NCBI RefSeq assembly: GCF_003337555.1
Contig: NZ_QPJK01000013.1
Location: forward strand, 1-64,000
DNA length: 64,000 nt
Direction: 5' to 3'
Source of the DNA: Pseudorhodoferax soli
GTDB lineage: Bacteria; Pseudomonadota; Gammaproteobacteria; Burkholderiales; Burkholderiaceae_C
Below the pieces are notes generated by a model that was not told the origin of the DNA, ran no database searches, and saw only the letters and a program-made list of their open reading frames with translations. This document shows positions 46,628 through 56,015 of this stretch, in pieces (positions within the stretch are counted from its first letter, which is position 1; each line of letters starts with the position of its first letter). A program made the position numbers and the translations under genes.

Positions 46628-47248
46628 TTAGGGCCTGCGGTGGTAGTCGGCCACTGCCCGCGCGCCAAGCGCGATGACGATGACCGGGATCGCTGCCCAT
46701 GTGGCCGGGTGAACGGGTCCGGGCCACACCAGGACCAAAACGCTCGCGCACATCGTGAAGATGCCGAAACAGACATGCAGCGCAAAGCGCTCCGGATTGT
46801 GGTGGCGGAATTCCTTCGCCTTGACAACGCGCAGCATGAGGCCGTCCAGGACCAGTACCAAGGCGAGCGGGATGCAGCGTGGGATCCACTCGAAGATGGC
46901 CGATGCGCGGTACATCGCGAGCAGCAGCAATGCCTCGACCGACCGGAAGTAGGTGCTGCCGAACAGGCGCAGCTGCACCTGGGCCATCTCATGGCCGACC
47001 GGGCGCTCCGGTGATGTTGCGGCCGCCGCAGCAGGAAGTGGCATCGGCTTTGAACTCGCGACGTTGGCTTGCATCGACAGCGCTCGTTGCGCGATGCTCT
47101 CTGCCGAGGGAAATCCCCAGATCTGCGCGGTACTTTGATGCTCTTGCAGCATCTGCTGGAAGAAGTGGGCAGGCGGATGGGCCGAAGGAAGGTACAGCAC
47201 GGCCGCGAGCAGGGCGGTCAGGCAGGCTGTTGCGACGATACGGATCAT
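46628..47248 (-). CDS. DUF4400-type ICE membrane protein
   Basis: A 206-residue inner-membrane protein. One N-terminal segment (IVATACLTALLAAVLYLPSA) and three C-terminal helices (around EALLLLAMYRASAIFEWIP, CIPLALVLVLDGLML, HVCFGIFTMCASVLVLVW). The pattern ASAIFEWIPRCIPLALVLVLDG is characteristic of DUF4400 proteins that sit beside traD in many ICEs. Function unknown; coupling to TraD (ATGA overlap) suggests a role in DNA delivery. It converges on dnaE2 with 11 bases between stops. Confidence 0.85.
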   Translation of the reverse strand: MIRIVATACLTALLAAVLYLPSAHPPAHFFQQMLQEHQSTAQIWGFPSAESIAQRALSMQANVASSKPMPLPAAAAATSPERPVGHEMAQVQLRLFGSTYFRSVEALLLLAMYRASAIFEWIPRCIPLALVLVLDGLMLRVVKAKEFRHHNPERFALHVCFGIFTMCASVLVLVWPGPVHPATWAAIPVIVIALGARAVADYHRRP

Positions 47249-49143
47249 GACGGCTTGGCCGCCCGGGGATCCGGGCCAGGATCGATGATCTGGAACCGGC
47301 CCTTGATGCGCCGGCCGCCCGAGATTGACGCGACATAGTGCAGGTTGGGCAGCTTGCCGAGGATGTCTGCCGGTATCGCCTCCTCCAGGGTTTCGGAGAC
47401 CTGCGTGGAATAGGACGACGAGAAGTCCCCCAGGTGCACGTCGGAGCCGTGGCTCAGTCCGACGCGCATCGAGTGGATGGCCGTGCGGCCGATGGTCTCG
47501 ACGACGAACTCCTGCGTCGGACGGTCCTTGGTACGCAGCGCGATGAGGTTGTTGAGGTTGCCCAGCACCATGCGCGCTGCATCCTCGCTGCCCAGGCGCC
47601 TGGCCAGGTCGGCCAGCGTCTGCATCGCGCAGGTCGAGTAGATGCCGCCCTCAGCACCTTTGTTGAGGATCTCGATCAGGGGCAGGTTGATGACGTTGGA
47701 GACCTCATCGACGAACAGAGCGATGCGCCGGTGTGCCCCGAGGTTGTAGCGCATCCCCGCGCGCGCGGCCAGGTCCGCCAGTGCCAGCGCTCCGATCGCT
47801 GAAGCGACCGAAGGGTCGGGCAGGGAGTCGACGCACATGTACAGCACGTGGCCGGCCTGCTCGATCTTCTCCAGGTTCATGATGGGACGGACGTCCTCCA
47901 AGTCGAAGGGATCGGGCGACAACGTGCGTCCAAGGTCACCCGACGTGAGCATGGACAGGATCGGCAGCAGGTTTGCCGTGATCTTCTGGTAGTGCTCCCT
48001 GTCGTGCCGGAACGTGCGTACCTGCGCGTCGATGGTCTTGGTGCGCTGGCTGTCGCTGACCTGGTGCTCGTAGTACGAGACCATGCCCATCAACTCGTGG
48101 CTCGCGGCCTCGGACGGCTTGCGCATGCCGCCGCGCTGAGCATCGTGCAGCAGCTTCTTCATCTCCGGCACCTGGCGCCATTGCGGTCCCAGAAGCTCCT
48201 CGTAGAAGCGACGAAGGCTGGCCTCCAGGATGGGCTCGATGCCGTTCTCGATGTAGCGCATGAGCTTGCGCAGGTTCGGCCTTTCCTCCAGCTCCACCAG
48301 GCCCTGGACCACGACGTTCACGGCATCCCAGCCGAAGGCGCTGAAGGCTCCCGCCGTGTCCGGCGGCATGATGGCCTGGATGCGCGAGGCCACTTCGGTG
48401 GGCTTTTGCCAGTTGAAGGTGAAGTCGATGCGGATGCCGGTGTCCGGAAAGGCCGGGTGGAACTCCAGAAAGGTGTCTGGCTCACGGTAGCGGTCACAAG
48501 CCCATTGCACGACGCGCTTGAGGCGGTGGCTGTTCTTGGGGTCGATCACGATGACCACGTCGCCCCTGCGAACTGCCTGGGCGACGAGGATTGCCAGCGC
48601 CACACCTTTCCCGGACTGCGTTGTGCCGACCAGCAAGAGGCCGCCCTCGAAGTTCTGCAGCGGTCGATAGACTGCCTGTTCCAGCGGTTCGACGCCGTGG
48701 ATGAAGGGAAGGCCGATCTCCTCGTCCGGTTGCGGATCCGCTCGGTATCCCAACAGGTTCAGCAGGGCGGGGGAGACCAGGAACTCGCGGTAGTCGACCT
48801 TGGCGAGCTCGTACAGGCGCTGGGAGTGCACCGGCAGCCACTCGAAGCCCTGTCCAAGGTACACCTTTTCGGAAGCGGCCGTGAGCCGCTCGACAGTGCG
48901 CACATCGATCACCTGCATGGCCCGTCCGGACAAGGATGCGCGCACCACAAGGATGCGCAAGGCCTGCGCCGTTCTCCACACGCCGAACAGCAGGCACACA
49001 AGTGCCATCGGCGTTGCGAGCAGCCACGGCGTGCGGCCACGCCCCGCGTCGAGGACGATCGCGCCGAAGGCGACCAGCCAGGCCAAGCCCGCATAGGCCT
49101 CGTAGGCCCTGCGCCACGGCATCTCATAGGGGCGCACGAGCAT
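47245..49143 (-). CDS. traD: Type IV coupling protein TraD
   Basis: A 632-residue coupling ATPase. Two N-terminal membrane segments (YAGLAWLVAFGAIVLDAG and TPWLLATPMALVCLLFGVW), Walker A LLVGTTQSGKGVALAILVAQ, Walker B RIALFVDEVSNVINLPLIEI and a TraD/TraG-type arginine-rich end. It links the TraI-DNA complex to the channel. I take the ATG at 49143, just after the traI stop (TGAGATG). A start eight codons earlier (49167) overlaps traI and is possible. It belongs to the operon traI-traD-DUF4400. Confidence 0.93.
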   Translation of the reverse strand: MLVRPYEMPWRRAYEAYAGLAWLVAFGAIVLDAGRGRTPWLLATPMALVCLLFGVWRTAQALRILVVRASLSGRAMQVIDVRTVERLTAASEKVYLGQGFEWLPVHSQRLYELAKVDYREFLVSPALLNLLGYRADPQPDEEIGLPFIHGVEPLEQAVYRPLQNFEGGLLLVGTTQSGKGVALAILVAQAVRRGDVVIVIDPKNSHRLKRVVQWACDRYREPDTFLEFHPAFPDTGIRIDFTFNWQKPTEVASRIQAIMPPDTAGAFSAFGWDAVNVVVQGLVELEERPNLRKLMRYIENGIEPILEASLRRFYEELLGPQWRQVPEMKKLLHDAQRGGMRKPSEAASHELMGMVSYYEHQVSDSQRTKTIDAQVRTFRHDREHYQKITANLLPILSMLTSGDLGRTLSPDPFDLEDVRPIMNLEKIEQAGHVLYMCVDSLPDPSVASAIGALALADLAARAGMRYNLGAHRRIALFVDEVSNVINLPLIEILNKGAEGGIYSTCAMQTLADLARRLGSEDAARMVLGNLNNLIALRTKDRPTQEFVVETIGRTAIHSMRVGLSHGSDVHLGDFSSSYSTQVSETLEEAIPADILGKLPNLHYVASISGGRRIKGRFQIIDPGPDPRAAKPS

Positions 49144-49144
49144 C

Positions 49145-51001
49145 TCAGCGTCCAGGGGGCGGGCCATCCACGGCCATCGCTGCACCGGTGAGGAAGGCCT
49201 TGTCGACCACGAGACCGCCAGCTGAAGATCCCTGGGATGCACTGGGCGCCGGCGTGGAGTCATCCGCGTCGGCGAGCACCAGCATCCCTGCCTGCGCCAA
49301 CGCCTGCTGGGCCCGCGGCGGTGCAATGCCTCTGCGGGCAAACTCCGACCACGCGATGAAGAGCCCGTCGGCCGTCAACCTCGCCTGGGGCGCACCATCC
49401 TCGCCGCTGAGAGCGTCGATCACATCGACGAGCGCGGCCTTCACCTGCGTCGCAAGTCGCATCGGCGCGGCCAGGCGCAGTGCAGCGCTCGTAGGAGCGG
49501 GGCGGCTCAGCTCGCCTGCACTCGTCGCTGCGGGCTCTCTACCCAGTTCTTTGCCAGGCGCGGCAGGTAGCGCGGGGGCTACCTGCCCAATGGGCAACTC
49601 CAGCTGCTGCGGGATCGGCTGCTGCGGCGGCGGGCTGGGCGACAGCGCGCTTCGTGGGCGATCCGATGGGGGGACGTCCGCCGTGTCGGGTGCGTCGAGG
49701 TGCGCTGCATCCTTCACGCCTTCCGTTGGCGCCCCTTCAGCGGCAGGTAAGGGTTCGCAGGACGCCTTGGCTGGCGCAGGCGGCGATTTCGCCTGAGCGG
49801 GCGGAGCGATGATCGAGTTGCTCGCAGCAGTCGGCCTTGGCTCCAGTCCGGCGAGAACGATCGCCGGGTCGGCCAGCTTGACGGCTTCCAACGGCCCCTT
49901 CGCGTCCGGGGGCAGGATCGGCCAGAGCGGCTTCTCATCCGCCTGTGCCAGGAAGACACCCGCCGCACAAAGGATCTCCAGCATGGTCTCCGCGGACTTG
50001 GGAATGCCAGGAAGCTGGTCGTCCTCGAGCAGCTTGCGAAGGTCGTGCGCCGCGTTGGGCCACACGATGAACATGCCATCGTTGCCATACCAGACGCGGG
50101 ATCGCTCCGCGTTGGGAGTCCAGGACGGGTGCGTCGCCACGAGGCGCCGCAGCCCGTCCACAAGGTAGCGCTCCAGGTGGGAGCCCAGTTGCGGCTTTCC
50201 AAAGCGGTCGGCGCTGAGCCTGAGGAAGCGGTCGATGACCAGTGCCGCGGCCCTGCGCACCAAGTCTCCCAGTACGTTGTGCTCACGCGGCAGCGACATC
50301 CCCGTGATGCTCGCCATCATGTGCGGAACCACGATCGCGTTGCCTTGGGCAAGATGCGCAAGCATCGGGGCGGGCACGATGTGGGGCAGTGCGAAGAGCC
50401 CCAGCCCAGGATTTTCCATCGGCCGCGGACGCCACTTAAGGTAGAAGCGGCCGGCGCTCGTCGATACCAGCCAGGGCTGCAGCCCTTGCAGGTAGGCGCT
50501 CCACTCGTTACCCGCGTGGTCAGTGACGATCACGGCTCCCAAGGTGCGGTGGATCTCGCTGCACAGGCCTGCGAGAAAGGTGGCGAGCCGCCAGCGCGGC
50601 TCCAGGTGTCGCCTTGCCGCGATCGTTGCGCGGCCGGAGAAGATGTGCGCGTCGGTTCCCTGCAGGGCGTAGAAGGCCGTTTCGAGGCCGAGCCGCAACA
50701 GGCCGCCGGGCTCATTGAAGTAGTTTGCCGGCGTGGCCGGCAGCAGGTGCACGAAGGCGGCGTAGCGTCGGACTGGCACGAGAACATCGTTCTCGAACGT
50801 GGCGTTGTCGGTCCCGTAGCAGATCTTGATGCGGGTGATCAGCTCCTTGTGTGCGTCCATCAACCGATTCAGGTCCAGCGCGGGGAACCCGGGATCGACG
50901 GAGGGATAGGCGAAAGCTCGGACCACGTCGCCATGGAACGAGGACGGGTCCGCCCATGGCGCTTGCGGTGCGCTGGGGTCCGCCGGGTCGTCTGCACGCA
51001 T
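49145..51001 (-). CDS. traI: TraI relaxase, MobH family
   Basis: A 618-residue relaxase that nicks oriT. The N-terminal TraI_2 domain (residues 40-320) has the family block FVHLLPATPANYFNEPGGLL at 84-102, then LEPRWRLATFLAGLCSEIHR. The C-terminal domain, after a Pro/Ala-rich linker, has RLTADGLFIAWSEFARRGIA. This fits MobH relaxases of SXT/R391-like ICEs, and pairs with TraD downstream. The gene starts at the ATG at 51001. The oriT should lie nearby, possibly in the upstream spacer. Confidence 0.9.
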   Translation of the reverse strand: MRADDPADPSAPQAPWADPSSFHGDVVRAFAYPSVDPGFPALDLNRLMDAHKELITRIKICYGTDNATFENDVLVPVRRYAAFVHLLPATPANYFNEPGGLLRLGLETAFYALQGTDAHIFSGRATIAARRHLEPRWRLATFLAGLCSEIHRTLGAVIVTDHAGNEWSAYLQGLQPWLVSTSAGRFYLKWRPRPMENPGLGLFALPHIVPAPMLAHLAQGNAIVVPHMMASITGMSLPREHNVLGDLVRRAAALVIDRFLRLSADRFGKPQLGSHLERYLVDGLRRLVATHPSWTPNAERSRVWYGNDGMFIVWPNAAHDLRKLLEDDQLPGIPKSAETMLEILCAAGVFLAQADEKPLWPILPPDAKGPLEAVKLADPAIVLAGLEPRPTAASNSIIAPPAQAKSPPAPAKASCEPLPAAEGAPTEGVKDAAHLDAPDTADVPPSDRPRSALSPSPPPQQPIPQQLELPIGQVAPALPAAPGKELGREPAATSAGELSRPAPTSAALRLAAPMRLATQVKAALVDVIDALSGEDGAPQARLTADGLFIAWSEFARRGIAPPRAQQALAQAGMLVLADADDSTPAPSASQGSSAGGLVVDKAFLTGAAMAVDGPPPGR

Positions 51002-51561
51002 GCCTGCCCTTTCCGGAAGGGGTGGAGTTGTCGGCGATGAACAGCGCTTTCATCGCGGGGCACGCCAGGGTAGGGTGAAGCGGATGGGGTCGTACGCAAG
51101 CGAGCGGCTGGCCTGTCCGACTTCTCCGCCATCGATGCCTATTCGGTGTGGCGCGTGCCACAGCGGCCGGGGACGTGGCCGGGCGAGCGATGAGGACACG
51201 AAGGACTGCGCGCAGCCTGCGCTTCTACAGGATCAGCAGATCGTCCAGGTAAGCAGCCGCTCGCCCGACATTTCTGGATGGCTGCTTAACAAGCGGGATC
51301 GATCAGCGCACTCCAACTTGGCCACGGCGCCGGAGGGCAAATCGGCAAAGGTCTTAGTCGGAGTGGTTTACAGAAGGCCGGTCAAAAGGAAAGAGAGAAC
51401 GTGTTGAACACGTTCCTTCTTTACCTACCGTCAGCCTTGCAAAGGCTTAACAGGCCAGCACTGCCACGATCGAGCGGTCTACTCGCTTCATGAGCGATTG
51501 AAATTGACCCTTGTTTGTTTATTTGGGGCGCAACGAAGCTACCGCACCCGGCCAAAGGAGT
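51002..51561. other. Spacer upstream of traI, candidate oriT or promoter region
   Basis: No gene seen in 560 bases. The sequence becomes more AT-rich from about 51380. It must hold the traI-traD promoter and may contain oriT, as is common next to a relaxase gene. A near-perfect 19-base palindrome lies at 51397-51415. No obvious direct-repeat array was found. Confidence 0.4.
51397..51415. promoter_or_regulatory. Palindrome GAACGTGTT-G-AACACGTTC
   Basis: A perfect inverted repeat with 9-base arms and one central base. The right side is followed by CCTTCTTT. It could be a dyad operator for the leftward traI transcript (start 396 bases away), a terminator for the leftward gene ending at 51562, or part of oriT. 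I cannot decide from sequence alone. Confidence 0.6.
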
Positions 51562-52398
51562 TTAGCCCTGGAATCCTGGGTTCTCCTTCAGATAATTGGC
51601 AGTAGCAGGATCAGACAGGTCGAATTGGGATCCTTGGAACTTGGGCTCTGCGTCGAATTTTAGGTATGTGGATACCAGAAGAATTGAATTCTGATACGGC
51701 TTTGTGGTGTCAGGAGACAGAGTGTTGCTAGGCCGATTCAAGGACTGCATGGACCTGTCCATGATATCCCGTATTGCCAGCTTTCCGTTGATCTGCTCCC
51801 CCGCGTTAATGACATAACCGGCATATTCAGTGCCGGTTGAGTTGCGACCTGTCGCGGCGGAATTTTCTGCCGTATGGTCGTAAAACTTAGTGACTGCGCC
51901 GTAGAAATTCTGAACAGAAGAAACTAGCTTCTGATTCTTGTTCAAAGTGTTTTCGAGCCACTGGCGATCTTTGTCGCTCAAATTGTCATTGACAACTTCA
52001 ATCTTGTTGTCCTTCAGTACGAAATCCCACGTCTTCCCCAGCATAGTGGGGCGGTTGGCAGAGATTCTGTCTTGCAGGCGGACCAGTTCTGCATTTGCAG
52101 TGCGCAACGCACTGTTGGCAGCTTGCCTTGGCTCAATGGAGAAAGTTGCATTCGCTTTGATGCGATTCTCCGCTTGGGCGAGCGGACTCAACAACTGGAG
52201 AGTTGCACCGGGGCTCTCAGTGTACTCACCATCCACACCCGTCGATTCTTGGTTATTCGTAGACTCTTTGCTGATCGAGACAATGGTGGACGGTGTTGAA
52301 GATTTCTTTGTAGATGGTGCTTCCGTCGCCGACGGTGCCAGATTCACCGTTGTGGCTGCAACACCAGAAGACACCGAAGTGACGGAAACACTCATCAA
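51562..52398 (-). CDS. Hypothetical cargo protein, AT-richer than neighbours
   Basis: A 278-residue protein rich in Ser, Thr, Asn and Lys, unlike the Arg/Ala-rich backbone proteins, which suggests recent transfer from another source. The N-terminus (MMSVSVTSVSSGVAATTVNL) has no classic signal peptide. The middle has a helical part, ALRTANAELVRLQDRISANR and SDKDRQWLENTLNKNQKLVS. I do not recognise a family. It lies just downstream of the frameshifted lipoprotein gene on the same strand, and the two may form a small cargo operon. Confidence 0.6.
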   Translation of the reverse strand: MMSVSVTSVSSGVAATTVNLAPSATEAPSTKKSSTPSTIVSISKESTNNQESTGVDGEYTESPGATLQLLSPLAQAENRIKANATFSIEPRQAANSALRTANAELVRLQDRISANRPTMLGKTWDFVLKDNKIEVVNDNLSDKDRQWLENTLNKNQKLVSSVQNFYGAVTKFYDHTAENSAATGRNSTGTEYAGYVINAGEQINGKLAIRDIMDRSMQSLNRPSNTLSPDTTKPYQNSILLVSTYLKFDAEPKFQGSQFDLSDPATANYLKENPGFQG

Positions 52399-52405
52399 GC
52401 ACTCC

Positions 52406-54035
52406 TTAGTAACGGCCTAGGTAGGTTTCGCTGCAAACGCGGTAGTAGCGCAGGCTCCTGGCGTTGCCCCCCGCATTAGGTGTTATCGGCGTTGCGTTGG
52501 GAAGATTAAGTTCAACCTTGCCTGCCGTACCCAGCATCTTCCAGTGGTCGCCAGGACTCGATGCTACAAAGTTCTCCTGGTAAAACGCACCAGACGGGCA
52601 TCCGAGCAAGTTCGCGCTGATCGTGAACTTGCCGGCAAGCATCGGTTGTTCCTTCGATCACTGGTGCACTGGGCAAATCCCATTCGTCCTGGTAAACGGT
52701 GACCGTCAGTGCTTCGCCCTTGACTGGTTGGCCGTTGGCGTCCTTCACATAGAGAGTCACCCCAATGTAGTTGTGCGCCTGCTTGAGGCCCATGGCGAGG
52801 TCATAAATGTTGTTGAGACCTTCAAAGTTCCAAAGCTCATAGTCGGTCAGATAGCCGGTCTTGACGCCGACACGGGTTGAGAAGTTTTGGGCCACGCCAG
52901 CGAAGGGGGCCTTCTTGCTGACGCGGACCATCACGCCATTTGTTGTGGCGGCTCCGGCGGCAGTGGCCGTCAGTCCGCTGATCACCTGTGTGTTCCCGCT
53001 CGCCGTCGCAGGAAGAACAGTCTCTGTCGTCACCAGCGTGTAGACGCCTGCGGCCGACCGCGATGCCTTGCGCCACGCGACGGTCTGGTTGGCAGTGAAC
53101 GTCGAAAGGAACTGCGCCGTGGTTTGGCCTGGTGTCGTCGGATAGAAGTAGTAGAAGTCACCTTGTCCGGTGGTGTTGATGGTCGCGGTCTTCGTTTCGT
53201 TCATCGGAGCCAGACTAGGCCGCGTCGGGTCATCGTTCAGCGCAGTGGCTAGGGGACCAGCCGGAACACCGATGCCGACGTTGAATGGCTGACCTCCTGC
53301 GCCGTCAGCCGCCCGTACCATCAGCACATAACGGGCATATGCGTGCGTCGCAGTTAGGTTGTGCGGATTCGTCGGGCTCTGAGAAAGTGCCTTCTTGAAT
53401 GCAAGCGTATTCGGAATAACTGCGAATAGCTCAACAGTAGCCGCTGAGATCGTGGCAGGTAGAATGACCTGATTCGTGAATGTTGTCGAGGCTTCGACCG
53501 TGTACTGAAAACACGCCCTAGCACCCGGTGCTGGCGTGATTGCAGAGAATGCCGATCCAACGGTTACTTCGGTGCAATTGGGTATCACGCCGACGATGTC
53601 GGCAGTACTTGATCCTACGTATTCAAAAACGTCGGAACCGGGTTGTAGGCACCCTTGAGTTCCACTGAATCGATAAGTATTGCATGGCGATGGATTTACT
53701 GCCTGTGCTTGCTCGCGGCCTGTGCTTTGCTTTGTCAAAGTCGCCGCTTCGGCTTCTGATACTGAAATGAACTTCTTGTCTTGGTCCGCGAGAGGAAATG
53801 CCGAGGTAAGAACTCCACCGCCAATGGTGTTGTAGGAAAACTTTACAGTACCAGCTTTCTCATCAACAACGAGCCTTTCCGAAGCTGTTTCCGTGGTTAC
53901 GGCATTTGCTGAGTCACGAACTGCCAGTGCATCCTCACCACCGCCACAGGCAGATAGAAGCGAGGCCATTGCGACCGATGCCAAGTATCCGCTGGTTCGC
54001 AGTCTTACCGTACTGACCTGAATGAGATTTCTCAT
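52406..54035 (-). pseudogene. Frameshifted cargo lipoprotein
   Basis: From the ATG at 54035 (GGAG five bases upstream) the product has a clear lipobox (LASVAMASLLSACGGGEDAL), so it is an outer-membrane or inner-membrane lipoprotein of about 507 residues as read. Repeated beta-rich segments (VGIGVPAGPLATALNDDPTR; FYYFYPTTPGQTTAQFLSTF; VTLYVKDANGQPVKGEAL) suggest Ig-like or PPC-type extracellular folds. At about 52640 the frame breaks; continuing in the next frame gives GKFTISANLLGCPSGAFYQE to a stop at 52406, a natural extension. A single extra T in GCTTGCC would explain it. No named function. Confidence 0.65.
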
Positions 54036-54685
54036 ACTGAACTCCATCTAAATATTTCTTGTCATTGAGGTAGATCAATTTTCTGGCTGGTTGAAAACTC
54101 CTCGAAATAATCGAGTAAGTATTTTTACTACGCATGTAGTACGCACCAATAACGTGCGCAGAAAATCCATCATGCAAACTGCTGAAAATCCGAAAATTAA
54201 CTGCTTGAGGTACCGTTTGGCGCTCTTGCTCGTCTATTCGTCGGAACAGAGGCGCGCAGTGGGGAGCGCGCGCACGCGTCAGCGCAGGCTCAGGTGGATG
54301 TTGCGTGTGGCCAGCTTGTCGGAAGCAGCTGCGCTGGAGGATGTGGATTAGTGCCCGAGCCCGTGGCCTAGACAAAGCGCAGATCGTGGCGATGTGGGCC
54401 CGCCTGTGGGTTTCTGTGTTGCAGCAGCAAGGCACGAACGTGGGCGAAGTCGCGCGGCGGAATCACCCGATTCGCGGCGTCTGCGATCACAGAGACGTCG
54501 CGTTGGCCCTGGTGCGGACATCGGTAGCGCTCGCATTTCTCCACGAGTGCGCGGTTATGCAGCAGCGCCCCACGCCCATAAAAGCTGGGCGACCGCGCGC
54601 ACGGCGCGTGCGATGGCATAGGCGCCAAGGATCCTATCGCCCAGGTTGGGCGATAGGGTCTGGCTCTACTTGGCTGGGATTGCGG
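54036..54685. other. Non-coding stretch between the AT-rich cargo and the DUF932 operon
   Basis: No gene seen. The part from 54048 to about 54240 is AT-rich and likely holds the leftward lipoprotein promoter. A terminator-like hairpin closes the DUF932 operon at 54633-54657. Frames across the rest are shadows with biased composition. Confidence 0.45.
54633..54657 (-). terminator. Terminator-like hairpin downstream of DUF932 gene
   Basis: CCTATCGCCCA and TGGGCGATAGG form a perfect 11-base stem with the 3-base loop GGT, 28 bases after the stop of the leftward DUF932 gene. No clear T run follows on the minus strand. It probably ends or stabilises that transcript. Confidence 0.65.
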
Positions 54686-55744
54686 CTACGCCGTCAGCAG
54701 CCCATCCCATTCCTTCGAGGTGAGTTCCACGAGCTTGCCGCCGATCTCCTCGAAATCGGTGGCGCGGTCGTAGTCTTCGACCTCCTGGCTGAAGTGCGTG
54801 ACCGCGTTCACCAGACCATAGCCGGAGAGGTCTCCGCCCTGGATCAAGTGCCGCAGCACGCCCGTCTGCTCTCCCTCGCTCAGGTCATAGCGATCGGCGA
54901 GCACCTCCACGCTGCGCACCGGATCCCCGGTCAGCGGGATCCCCATCGTGCGCTGCATCTTGCGCGCGGCCTCCTGGAAGGCCGTCTCCGTCACGGTTGC
55001 CTGCACGACGTCGCGCACCTTCAGGAAGAAGGCCCGGTCGTCCGCACGTAGCGTGTCATCCTGGTACACCTGCACCTGGTTGTCCTCCGAGCCCAGCGCG
55101 CGCCCGATGTGGGTCTTTCGCAGCGCCCGGTCCGGAAGGATCAGGCCGTTGCTGCACACGAGCCGGTACAGCAGCGGCTGCACCGACAGCGTACCGTGGC
55201 CGACCTCGGAGTTCGTGATCACGATGCCAGCTTGCACGACGTCGCCAGGCGTCATCGTGTAGGCCAGCACCGGAACCACGGCCTTGAGGTACATCCGCGT
55301 GGCCGTGAGCTCCACCGACTCGAAACGCAGGTCCGTCAGCGTCTTGAGGATCGGGATCACCGCGCTGGCCAGATCGTAGTTGTCCAGGCGACGGTATCTG
55401 TCCGACAGGACAGCGCGCGCCTGGCCATCCAGTGTGCGCAGCATCCTTCGGCTGTCGTCGGTCTGCAGCCAAGTGTTGACGTTGCTATCCAGCAAGCCTG
55501 GTTGCTCGACCCGCATGCGCTCGAAGTACGCATACGGGATGTTGAGCTTGCCGGCCAACTGGCGTCGCGCCAACTCCGTGACCGCGAACTGACCTCCTTC
55601 CACATGGTCCACGATGAGCCGTGTATCTCCGCCTTCTCCTGTCTCGTGCCGCATCATGGACGAGTGCAGGACCAGATCCTTCTTCGTCGTGCGTTGGCGT
55701 TCGAGTTCTTCGGCCAGTTGCACGAGGGTCCTTCCGTTACGCAT
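54686..55744 (-). CDS. DUF932 (phage/plasmid-like) protein
   Basis: A 352-residue cytoplasmic protein. The DUF932 pattern is visible: MRHETGEGGDTRLIVDHVEG, YAYFERMRVEQPGLLDSNVN and LSDRYRRLDNYDLASAVIPI, then GIVITNSEVGHGTLSVQPLL. Family proteins are common on ICEs and large plasmids; their function is not established. The ATG at 55744 has AAGGAGAGATGAC before it. The leader contains a perfect CCCCGCGGGG double hairpin. It is downstream of the primase gene in the same direction. Confidence 0.88.
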   Translation of the reverse strand: MRNGRTLVQLAEELERQRTTKKDLVLHSSMMRHETGEGGDTRLIVDHVEGGQFAVTELARRQLAGKLNIPYAYFERMRVEQPGLLDSNVNTWLQTDDSRRMLRTLDGQARAVLSDRYRRLDNYDLASAVIPILKTLTDLRFESVELTATRMYLKAVVPVLAYTMTPGDVVQAGIVITNSEVGHGTLSVQPLLYRLVCSNGLILPDRALRKTHIGRALGSEDNQVQVYQDDTLRADDRAFFLKVRDVVQATVTETAFQEAARKMQRTMGIPLTGDPVRSVEVLADRYDLSEGEQTGVLRHLIQGGDLSGYGLVNAVTHFSQEVEDYDRATDFEEIGGKLVELTSKEWDGLLTA

Positions 55745-55782
55745 GTCATCTCTCCTTGGGTGAAATGCGAAGGCGCACCATC

Positions 55783-55809
55783 CCCCGCGGGGAGTGCGTC
55801 CCCGCGGGG
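55783..55809. repeat. Strong hairpin in the DUF932 leader
   Basis: Two copies of the self-complementary CCCCGCGGGG (55783-55792 and 55800-55809) flank AGTGCGT. They can pair with each other or fold singly, 40 bases upstream of the DUF932 start. A second stem, GTGCCCT/AGGGCAC, lies at 55886-55906. Similar GC stems recur at 57737-57885 and 62766-63079. Confidence 0.75.
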
Positions 55810-56015
55810 TCATGAATGGCCAGGCATGCGCCCGGCCCTGTGTGCGCGCATCGCTGCGCGCCCCTTGCTACCCGCCGCCAGCCCGGTGCCCTCGACTGCA
55901 GGGCACACGGCGGCGGCATCCTGTTGGGCGCTCTCGGTCGGCGCCACACTCCTCGGAACCGGTGCTCGCCAAGGTGGCGCCGGTCCTTCTCTCCTTCAGC
56001 GGCTCGCCTGCGAGT

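Noticed and set aside
49229-49248. Whether TraI is degenerate because it lacks the HHH metal cluster seen in some TraI_2 proteins
   Set aside because: The NYFNEPGG variant of this block also occurs, to my recollection, in SXT-like MobH relaxases, so I do not treat it as loss of function.
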